Shown one piece after another: positions 1-5,174 of a DNA stretch of 5,174 bases. Numbering within the stretch: position 1 is the first letter of the stretch; every line of letters starts with the position of its first letter. The DNA lies in the NCBI GenBank assembly GCA_007131845.1, contig SLPT01000221.1, positions 1-5,174 of the forward strand, given 5' to 3'. The notes beneath the pieces were generated by a model that did no database searches, was not told the origin of the DNA, and saw only the letters and a list, made by a program, of their open reading frames with translations. Made by a program: the position numbers and the translations under genes. Source of the stretch: Desulfobacteraceae bacterium. Lineage in GTDB: Bacteria > Desulfobacterota > Desulfobacteria > Desulfobacterales > Desulfosalsimonadaceae.

Positions 1-889
1 CAGGTTAATGAAAAAAACACAGGGGCAGTATAGCTTGGTGCATTCTCACCTCTTGCCGGCCCAGTACTGGACAGTTTTAGCAAAAAAACTAAGTGGTCTT
101 GACTTGCCCATGGTCACTACGGAACATAATACCTATAATAAAAGACGGGGGAAAATCTATTTTAAACTTCCGGAGCAATTTATCTATGGAAATTATAGCT
201 CCGTTATCTGCATTAGCGAACCGGCAGAAACAAATCTTTTACAATGGTTGCCTATATTAAAAGGGAAAACAGTGGTAATCCCGAACGGAATTAACCTGAA
301 GCGTTTTCAAAAGGCTGACGGTTATTCACCGGTCAGCTCAGAATTGCCGGTTGAAAAATCAGATCTAGTTATCCTGATGATTGCCAGCTTAAGCATGCAA
401 AAAGACCATAGAACTGTCATCCGTTCCGCTGCTTTGCTGCCTGAAAATTACCGCTTTCTGTTTGTTGGTGAGGGGTCGCAACAGGAAAGCCTGGTAAAGA
501 TGGTTCTAAAATATGGTCTTCAGGAAAAGGTTTTATTCCTGGGGGGAAGAAGTGATATTGAAAGAATAATTAAAAGCGCAAACCTCTTTGTGCTATCTTC
601 ACACTGGGAAGGATTTGGCCTTGTGGCCGTAGAAGCTATGGCTGGAGGCTTACCGGTCATCGCTAGTAATGTTCCCGGCCTTGCTGAAATAGTTAAAGAT
701 GCCGGAATGCTTTTTGAAGCAGGTGATGAAAAACAACTGGCTGAAAATATTAAAGAAATACTATCTAATGAAGAATTGGCCCGGAGATTAGTTGCTGCAG
801 GTACGAAGAGAGCGGAAGAGTATGCCCTAGAGAAAACTGCGGCAGCTTACAGCAGTATTTACGAATCGTTATTACAGTTGAGTGGATAG
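1..889 (+). CDS. Glycosyltransferase family 4 (GT-B fold), 5'-partial
   Basis: This is a retaining GT4 glycosyltransferase that would transfer a sugar from a nucleotide-sugar donor at the cytoplasmic face, most likely during surface polysaccharide or glycan assembly. The frame is open to the left edge. The ATG at position 8 is probably internal, because the first beta strand and glycine-rich acceptor loop of the family are missing and only 293 residues remain from that ATG, against roughly 360-380 in typical members. Numbering from that ATG, the N-terminal Rossmann half shows VHSH (11-14), TTEHN (37-41) and VICIS (66-70). The hinge is IPNGIN (91-96). The C-terminal half has FVGEGS (152-157) and the family EX7E signature as E201 and E209 in EGFGLVAVE, followed by AMAGGLPVIAS. 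The gene ends with TAG at 887-889 and is followed after 92 nt by a membrane protein gene on the same strand with no terminator between them, so they are likely co-transcribed. The sugar and acceptor cannot be told from sequence. Confidence 0.92.
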   Translation, partial: RLMKKTQGQYSLVHSHLLPAQYWTVLAKKLSGLDLPMVTTEHNTYNKRRGKIYFKLPEQFIYGNYSSVICISEPAETNLLQWLPILKGKTVVIPNGINLKRFQKADGYSPVSSELPVEKSDLVILMIASLSMQKDHRTVIRSAALLPENYRFLFVGEGSQQESLVKMVLKYGLQEKVLFLGGRSDIERIIKSANLFVLSSHWEGFGLVAVEAMAGGLPVIASNVPGLAEIVKDAGMLFEAGDEKQLAENIKEILSNEELARRLVAAGTKRAEEYALEKTAAAYSSIYESLLQLSG

Positions 890-910
890 CTGATTAATGC
901 AGTAAAGACT

Positions 911-920
911 AAAAAGGAGA
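911..920 (+). promoter_or_regulatory. Orphan Shine-Dalgarno-like sequence
   Basis: AAAAAGGAGA contains the best ribosome-binding core (AGGAG, 915-919) in the gap after the glycosyltransferase. No ATG, GTG or TTG opening a usable frame lies within the normal 5-12 nt downstream. The nearest ATG (957) opens only five codons, and the first usable start of the next gene (GTG, 982) is about 60 nt away. It may be a relic of an older start of the membrane protein gene, or chance in a purine-rich stretch. Confidence 0.3.
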
Positions 921-981
921 CATCCAAGCTTAACAATTCAGTAGCACCAAGAGACGATGTTTTACCTGGTTTAGTTGGCAG

Positions 982-2460
982 GTGGTTAACTCGAAAGCTA
1001 CTAAGCTTAACAGGTTGAATATAGACTCTTGGCCGGATCACTTGATCTGGTTAACGGTTTTTTTTATTACTATTTTAATCATTTTGACTGTGCAACTGGT
1101 TTTGCTACCTTATGTTTTTCCTTCATGGCATGCTGGCAACGGTCTTTTGATTGGAGGGGACTGGCTTGCGTTTCACAGCATTGCTGTTGAAGCTGCTGAA
1201 GAAATCAGGTCGGACGACTGGTCGGCCTGGAAGTTACGGCCCGGGGGTTGTTTTCCGGCGGGAGTTGCTTCAGCAGTTTATGCTTTAACAACGTCTGCTC
1301 CGTGGACACTGGCTCCACTTAATGCTGCTGTCCATGCTTCAACTTATTCACTGGTCGTGAAACTGTTGTTGCTATTTGTGAACAGCCGTAAACTGGCCTT
1401 AATTTCCGCTGTTCCTTTTACTTTCTTTCCCTCAGCAATGTTATGGTATACCCAGATTCACAGGGATGGCTATAATATTTTAGGCATGCTTATGTTTGTT
1501 TATGGCATGCTATTAATAGTTGGATATGAAGAAAAATCAAGAAGGGAAGGGTGGGGTGCCATCTCAGCTTTAAGCGGTATTGTAATAATCTGGTTTGTCA
1601 GACCTTACATCCTGGATGTTTACTTTTTTGTTGGAATAATACTATTGTTAATGGCAGCAGTCTATCTGACTTTTGTTGCCTTAAAAAACCAGGTGCAATG
1701 GAAAACTGTATTGACTAAGCTGGTTTTGTTTGCAACTATACTTGCAGCAATCTCCATGTTATCAGAAGCAGATGGTTCAGATAAGTACAGAAGCGAGCAA
1801 CTAGAAAGAAGTTATTACTGCGGGGATGCAATAATGTTTTTTAAGAGTGTTGATTTTACTTTACCGGAAGAGCAATATCCGGATAATTATTATCACTGGG
1901 AAAATGAAGATTGGATTCCGGATAGTATCGAAAACCAGCTTTATTCTGTTGCAGTGCTGCGGTCGCAAGCTTACCCGGAAAGATTTGGAGAAACAACTGG
2001 CAGCATTGATTATGATATCTCTTTGCATAGCGTTAATGATTATTTTCGCTATTTGCCGCGAGCCCTGCAAATTGCTTTTATTGCACCTTTCCCGGAACAC
2101 TGGTTCGGAGAAGGTGGTACTGAAGCAACAACCTTTTTCAGGCGAGTATCCGCTTTTGAAATGATAATTATTTATTTAATGCTGCTATCCTTGTTTTATG
2201 GTCTGTGGTTATGGCGTCAAAAAATTGAAATATATATGATAATCGTATTTAGCATAGTAATGATGATGCCAATTGTTTATGGGGTACCTAATATCGGTAC
2301 TGTCTACCGTTACCGTTACGGTTACTTGATGATACTGGTGGTGCTAGGGGCAGCTGCATTATTAAGGTTTGTTTTGAAAATGTACGGCAACGATGGTGAT
2401 AAAGAAAGTAGTTTATTAAAACGGATTAGACAGCTGATGATAGAAACAAGCTGTAAATAA
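982..2460 (+). CDS. Multi-pass membrane protein, GT-C- or polymerase-like, polysaccharide cluster
   Basis: This is a 492-residue integral membrane protein; I do not recognise an exact family. Hydrophobic segments lie near residues 21-43, 93-112, 121-133, 137-156, 165-182, 192-208, 210-232, 243-260, 393-411, 415-433 and 446-466. Two long hydrophilic stretches stand out. The first, about 44-92 after the first helix, contains GGDW (58-61), IAVEAAEEI and DDWSAW. The second, about 261-390, is rich in acidic and aromatic residues and probably faces outside. An acidic first outer loop followed by many helices resembles GT-C glycosyltransferases using lipid-linked sugars, while one large late outer loop resembles Wzy-type polymerases; I cannot decide between them. 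The C-terminus has the basic and aromatic run YRYRYGY (442-448). The upstream GT4 gene supports a glycan role. The start is uncertain: GTG 982 is the first start in frame after the stop at 931-933 but has only a weak ribosome site; TTG 1015 is an alternative. Confidence 0.78.
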   Translation: MVNSKATKLNRLNIDSWPDHLIWLTVFFITILIILTVQLVLLPYVFPSWHAGNGLLIGGDWLAFHSIAVEAAEEIRSDDWSAWKLRPGGCFPAGVASAVYALTTSAPWTLAPLNAAVHASTYSLVVKLLLLFVNSRKLALISAVPFTFFPSAMLWYTQIHRDGYNILGMLMFVYGMLLIVGYEEKSRREGWGAISALSGIVIIWFVRPYILDVYFFVGIILLLMAAVYLTFVALKNQVQWKTVLTKLVLFATILAAISMLSEADGSDKYRSEQLERSYYCGDAIMFFKSVDFTLPEEQYPDNYYHWENEDWIPDSIENQLYSVAVLRSQAYPERFGETTGSIDYDISLHSVNDYFRYLPRALQIAFIAPFPEHWFGEGGTEATTFFRRVSAFEMIIIYLMLLSLFYGLWLWRQKIEIYMIIVFSIVMMMPIVYGVPNIGTVYRYRYGYLMILVVLGAAALLRFVLKMYGNDGDKESSLLKRIRQLMIETSCK

Positions 2461-2482
2461 TAGAAGCTTCGATCATAATAGC

Positions 2483-2512
2483 CGGACATCTTTTGTGTCT
2501 TTTTGCTATGAT
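2483..2512 (+). promoter_or_regulatory. Possible sigma-A type extended -10 promoter for the protease gene
   Basis: TGCTATGAT at 2504-2512 matches an extended -10 element (TGnTATAAT) with one mismatch. CGGACA at 2483-2488 matches four of six bases of a -35 box, with an 18-bp spacer. Transcription would start near 2519, just before the AGGAGG at 2522, leaving a leader of about 20 nt. If real, the protease gene is transcribed separately from the polysaccharide genes. This is by eye only; AT-rich sequence gives such matches by chance. Confidence 0.35.
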
Positions 2513-2521
2513 AAATAATTT

Positions 2522-2527
2522 AGGAGG
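2522..2527 (+). promoter_or_regulatory. Ribosome binding site that sets the protease start at 2541
   Basis: AGGAGG is followed after 13 nt by ATG at 2541. The frame is open further upstream, but only this start puts a basic MSLKK end directly before the hydrophobic signal-peptide core. The spacing is longer than the usual 7-9 nt, so translation may be suboptimal. Confidence 0.6.
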
Positions 2528-2540
2528 ATTTCATTTATTT

Positions 2541-3469
2541 ATGTCATTAAAAAAGCCAGTAGTAATAGTTTTTATATTATTTATTTTCATTTTTGTTATG
2601 ACAACACAGTCTGTGGCTACAGGAGAAACAAATGTTGATGGTGATTGCCTTAATCAGGGCGAAGGAGCTTTTATCGAGGTGTTGGTACAGCTCGAAAAGA
2701 AAGCTGAGACGGAAAATTTTGCAGATATAACAAGGCAGAGCTTAACTAAGGAAAAAGCTGCTGAGCAGGTTAGAGTAGAGATACGTTCTGCCGTTGTAAA
2801 TTCACTACAAGAAACTGCTCAAAATAGCCAGACTCCAATAATTGAATTTCTTGAAGAACAAATGATGCTAGGTCAAGTTGATGATTATAGAAGCTACTAC
2901 ATTGTTAATCTTCTTTTTGTCAGAGGGAGTGAAGAAGCTGTTAAAAAGCTGGCTAAATTTCCAGAAGTAGAGAGGGTTTTGCCTAACGAGAAAATTAGTC
3001 TTGTTGAACCAATTGAGGAATCAGAACCTTCACCATCACAAGCTGAAAGTCAAAGTATTAACGTTGAGTGGAATATTGATCGAGTTGGAGCTCCCATGGT
3101 TTGGCATCAATATGGTGTTGATGGATCCGGAGTGGTTATAGGTATTATTGATAGCGAGTGGACTGGGAGCATGCTGCGCTTAAACAACAGTACCGTGGCT
3201 ATAGTTCGAACCAACCAGGAAATCCTAGTCATAGTTATAACTGGTATGATCCCTATGCTGTAAGTGCATACTCACGTTGCAATGACTGGAAGGTCCTTGT
3301 CGGTGACTGGAATGGTGACGGAAATGAAAGTTTCGGCTTCTATGATCACAGCGATGGCCGTGTTTATGTAAAATATGATCATTCTTCCGGGGCTGCTGAT
3401 GTTTCTTACCGGCTGGGCCCCGGGGTAATAACTGGCTGGTTTTTTCAGGGGAATGGCGGTAATATTTAG
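2541..3469 (+). pseudogene. Subtilisin-family (S8) secreted protease, frameshifted and internally deleted
   Basis: This is the remnant of an exported subtilase. From ATG 2541, residues 1-26 are a signal peptide (MSLKK, hydrophobic core, then TTQSVA). Residues about 43-156 look like an I9-type propeptide ending in FPEVERVLPNE. The catalytic domain begins at VEWNIDRVGAP (175-185) and reaches GIID with the catalytic Asp at D204 (3150-3152). The next codons should read S-G-V-D-W, but one base is missing near 3156. The original frame then runs on with 20 unrelated-looking codons or more and stops at 3261-3263. The correct continuation lies one frame over from 3158: VDWEHAALKQQYRGY, then SYNWYDPY. 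After that the domain ends abruptly. The HGTH and SGTSMAAPH regions are absent, and the sequence passes near 3256-3282 into a C-terminal module, NDWKVLVGDWNGDG to YRLGPG, ending with TAG at 3467-3469. No active protease can result. The promoter-side sequence, ribosome site and terminator still look intact, suggesting recent decay or an assembly fault. Confidence 0.87.
3280..3433 (+). repeat. Single C-terminal GDWNGDG repeat module in the protease remnant
   Basis: The frame with NDWKVLVGDWNGDG, then FGFYDHSDGRVYVKYDH, then SGAADVSYRLGPG and a final GW, aligns position by position with the repeats of the minus-strand protease (NDWMPVAGDWNGDG, ALYDQEKGIFLVKDD, GWADREFRYGP, then NDW). Shared positions include GDWNGDG, YD, VK, AD, R and GP. 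The DxNxDG turn is typical of calcium-binding FG-GAP or VCBS-like repeats; calcium binding here is inferred. Confidence 0.7.
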
Positions 3470-3497
3470 TTGGTTGATTAATAAGCTAACTATAGAT

Positions 3498-3536
3498 AGG
3501 CTGCTTACCTGGCACTTAAGTAAGCAGCCTGCTTTT
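3498..3536 (+). terminator. Intrinsic terminator between the convergent protease genes
   Basis: An 11-bp perfect stem pairs AGGCTGCTTAC (3498-3508) with GTAAGCAGCCT (3520-3530) across an 11-nt loop, followed by GCTTTT. It sits 28 nt after the stop of the plus-strand protease remnant and is oriented to end its transcript. Read from the minus strand the same hairpin is followed only by a weak, interrupted T stretch, so it may be partly bidirectional. No separate minus-strand terminator is evident in 3537-3621, an AT-rich gap in which I see nothing else. Confidence 0.78.
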
Positions 3537-3621
3537 AAGTACTTTTACGGAGTATTTGTTTAAATATGTTTGAAACAGATAATGTAAATTAGTTAAAAAG
3601 TATATTAGTGAGGCTTGACTG

Positions 3622-5174
3622 TTACCAGGCCCCTGCTACAGGCAGCCAGTCATTGTTTTGTGGTCCGTAGCGAAACTCCCTATCTGCCCAACCGGGCTGC
3701 GAATCATCTTTAACCAGGAATATGCCATCCTGTTGGTCGTAGAGAGCGATACCGTAGATTCCATTGCCATCCCAGTCGCCGGTAACGGGCATCCAGTTGT
3801 TATCTTTTGGCCCATATCTAAATTCACGGTCGGCCCAGCCTGGCTGTGTATCATCTTTAACTAAAAAGATGCCTTTTTCTTGATCATAAAGGGCTACACC
3901 ATATATACCATCGCCGTTCCAGTCACCTGCTACAGGCATCCAGTCGTTATCTTTTGGCCCGTAGCGAAACTCCCTATCTGCCCAACCAGGCTGTGTATCG
4001 TCTTTGACCAGGAATATGCCATCTTGCTGGTCGTAAAGGGCAATGCCAAATTGAGCAGGATCAACCGGTGGTTCAAACTCATAAGGAATAGCCAGGCCAC
4101 CTATGCTAATATCTCCTAAATCTTTTAGTAATGTAGCTTCTCCAGTAGAAAGAGATAAGTTATATAGGCCATACACCCAAGGACTATCATCATAATTAGC
4201 AAGCATACCATATAGTTTATTATTGTCACGGTCGAAAGCCAGGTCATTAACAATCGACCAGGAAGGTGAATGAAAACCTATTGAGCCAATTACATCACCG
4301 CTACCGCTATTTTTATCTATGGAATATAATATATTGGGAGGGTTATTATCCTTGGCATCAATTCCTACACCGAAAAGATTACCATCGACATCTGCAGCAA
4401 TGCCATAAATTAGCTTATTTGCTATGTGCCCTACTTCGGTTGCCTGTCCCGTATCTAGGTTTATAGTATATAAATAACTATTTATATTTCTATTATAGCC
4501 CATATCATCTGCAGCAGAGGCATATAATACTTCTTCTACAGGATCATAAGCCAGCCCAGAAAAATATTTAAATTCTATTCCAGTAGAGCCAATCCAAGTA
4601 TAATCACCGCTGTTGAGATCAACCTTTGCTATCCAAGATTCCCTATAAAGCCACTCTGAACCCGGTATACCTATAGCAGAAGCTGGAGGACCAGCACAAA
4701 CTGTATACCAATTGTTTTCCACAAAATCTCCACCATACATGCCGAAAGAAAAATCATAACTAAAAATACCGATATTTCCTTCAGATATTTCAATAGTACC
4801 CGGACCTGTAGGAATTAGGGATTCACCACTTCTATTAATCCAGGCATATGCCCCATCTTCAAAAGGTGGTGGATAGTATTCTACTGGAGGAGGAGGTGGT
4901 GCATCTTTGTCTCCATTTAGGGCTGAAAGAGCATTAACCAAACCGTACCCATAACCAAAGTTAGGGGACTCTAAATAGATATCGTCTGTTAAAGGATCGG
5001 CTGAATTTAGCATCATGTTTTCAAGCTGAATTATATCAAGATCAGGATCATTGTCTAAAAGAAGTGCTGCAACTCCACTAATATGCGGTGCAGCCATTGA
5101 TGTGCCGCTTTTGTATTCGTAGCTGTCTCCTGGAACAGCAGACAGAATAGATACACCTGGTGCAGAAATGTCAG
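3622..5174 (-). CDS. Subtilisin-family (S8) secreted protease with propeller-like and tandem-repeat C-terminus, 5'-partial
   Basis: This is the C-terminal part of an extracellular serine endopeptidase. The frame is open to the right edge, so the signal peptide, propeptide and the Asp and His motifs lie outside. The visible part starts DISAPGVSILSAVPGD and reaches SGTSMAAPHISGVAALLL, with the catalytic Ser at 5098-5100; the ATG at 5095-5097 inside this motif is not the start. Numbering from that Met, the catalytic domain ends near GYGLVNALSAL (50-60). A proline linker follows (67-78). Residues about 82-340 form a region with recurring LYxIxxxTG and GLAYDP / LAFDRDNNKLYG patterns, which I read as a beta-propeller. 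Three tandem 49-residue repeats (350-491) follow, with GDWNGDG turns and GWADREFRYGP. The protein ends in VAGAW, where earlier units have VAGDWNGDG. There is no sortase motif or membrane anchor at the end. The repeats may bind calcium or cell surface material; the substrate is unknown. It converges on a decayed relative. Confidence 0.93.
   Translation of the reverse strand, partial: DISAPGVSILSAVPGDSYEYKSGTSMAAPHISGVAALLLDNDPDLDIIQLENMMLNSADPLTDDIYLESPNFGYGYGLVNALSALNGDKDAPPPPPVEYYPPPFEDGAYAWINRSGESLIPTGPGTIEISEGNIGIFSYDFSFGMYGGDFVENNWYTVCAGPPASAIGIPGSEWLYRESWIAKVDLNSGDYTWIGSTGIEFKYFSGLAYDPVEEVLYASAADDMGYNRNINSYLYTINLDTGQATEVGHIANKLIYGIAADVDGNLFGVGIDAKDNNPPNILYSIDKNSGSGDVIGSIGFHSPSWSIVNDLAFDRDNNKLYGMLANYDDSPWVYGLYNLSLSTGEATLLKDLGDISIGGLAIPYEFEPPVDPAQFGIALYDQQDGIFLVKDDTQPGWADREFRYGPKDNDWMPVAGDWNGDGIYGVALYDQEKGIFLVKDDTQPGWADREFRYGPKDNNWMPVTGDWDGNGIYGIALYDQQDGIFLVKDDSQPGWADREFRYGPQNNDWLPVAGAW
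3625..4050 (-). repeat. Three tandem 147-bp (49-residue) repeats
   Basis: Unit 1 occupies 4050-3904, unit 2 3903-3757, and unit 3 3756-3625 (44 residues, cut short by the stop). Each runs from FGIALYD or YGVALYD through GIFLVKDD and QPGWADREFRYGP to NDW or NNW and GDWNGDG. Units 1 and 3 share an identical 29-bp block (3959-3987 and 3665-3693, exactly 294 bp apart), whereas unit 2 has many synonymous differences there. The repeat encodes FG-GAP/VCBS-like modules with DxNxDG turns. Confidence 0.92.
4078..4852 (-). other. Beta-propeller-like domain of the minus-strand protease
   Basis: Between the proline linker and the tandem repeats lie about 260 residues with a repeating blade-like pattern: SWIAKVDLNSGDYTWIGSTG, then GLAYDPVEEVLYA; SYLYTINLDTGQATEVG, then YGIAADVDGNLFG; NILYSIDKNSGSGDVIGSIG, then NDLAFDRDNNKLYG; and YGLYNLSLSTGEATLL, then GGLAIP. 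That gives about four visible blades plus a more diverged start. The pattern is seen directly; the propeller fold is inferred from known families with the same LYxID-TG / GLAxDP periodicity. Confidence 0.65.

Noticed and set aside
859..1041. Short minus-strand open frame across the glycosyltransferase end
   Set aside because: It overlaps two plus-strand genes, has no recognisable domain, and no convincing ribosome site; it reads as a shadow of the opposite strand.
1058..1065. Run of eight T as a phase-variation tract in the membrane protein gene
   Set aside because: It encodes phenylalanines of the first membrane helix, a common composition for such helices, and nothing else suggests switching.
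1847..2164. Second plus-strand frame, and an opposing one, inside the membrane protein gene
   Set aside because: Both lie wholly inside a long continuous membrane protein frame, have low-complexity Ile/Arg content and no start signals.
2306..2326. Near-palindromic TACCGT / ACGGTT repeat as an operator
   Set aside because: It is explained by the alternating Tyr-Arg-Tyr-Arg-Tyr-Gly-Tyr codons within the gene.
2430..2454. ACAGCT / AGCTGT hairpin as a terminator after the membrane protein gene
   Set aside because: The stem has only six base pairs with a 13-nt loop, lies inside the coding sequence, and is not followed by a T run.
3150..3165. Programmed ribosomal frameshift in the plus-strand protease
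   Set aside because: There is no slippery heptamer at the shift point, and the catalytic His and Ser regions are missing anyway, so a restored frame would still give no protease.
3280..4050. Invertible phase switch between the facing protease repeats
   Set aside because: The modules are similar in protein but share only short DNA stretches such as GGTGACTGGAA; there are no clear recombinase sites or recombinase gene in the window.
3636..4466. Several short open frames within the minus-strand protease
   Set aside because: They are out-of-frame shadows of the repeats and propeller; the repeated peptide fragments in them simply mirror the 147-bp DNA repeat.

Overview
The window is about 40% G+C and carries strong AGGAGG-type ribosome binding sites, compact same-strand genes and secreted serine proteases. 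This suggests a Gram-positive-type bacterium, possibly a low-to-mid G+C Firmicute or Clostridia-like organism. That assignment is inferred from style only; there is no rRNA or other marker gene.

Layout. (1) 1-889, plus strand: the 3' part of a family GT4 glycosyltransferase whose N-terminus lies outside the window. (2) 982-2460, plus strand: a large multi-pass membrane protein, probably a GT-C-like glycosyltransferase or a polysaccharide polymerase-like protein. Together these look like the end of a surface polysaccharide or glycan operon. (3) 2541-3469, plus strand: a broken subtilisin-family (S8) secreted protease. Its signal peptide, propeptide and first catalytic strand are intact. A one-base frameshift then falls right at the catalytic Asp motif, and the rest of the catalytic domain (His and Ser regions) is missing, so the N-terminus runs directly into a C-terminal GDWNGDG repeat. 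(4) 3470-3621: a convergent intergenic region with a clear hairpin terminator. (5) 3622-5174, minus strand: the C-terminal part of a second, apparently intact S8 protease. It has the catalytic Ser motif SGTSMAAPH, then a proline linker, a beta-propeller-like region and three tandem 49-residue repeats. Its start lies beyond the right edge.

How they relate. The two protease genes point at each other and end in the same family of GDWNGDG / GPxxxxW modules. They are therefore probably paralogues, one decayed and one still coding. The most informative part of the window is this pair: the exact lesion in the dead copy, and the unusual architecture and repeat evolution of the live copy. I see no mobile element, CRISPR array, tRNA or rRNA.
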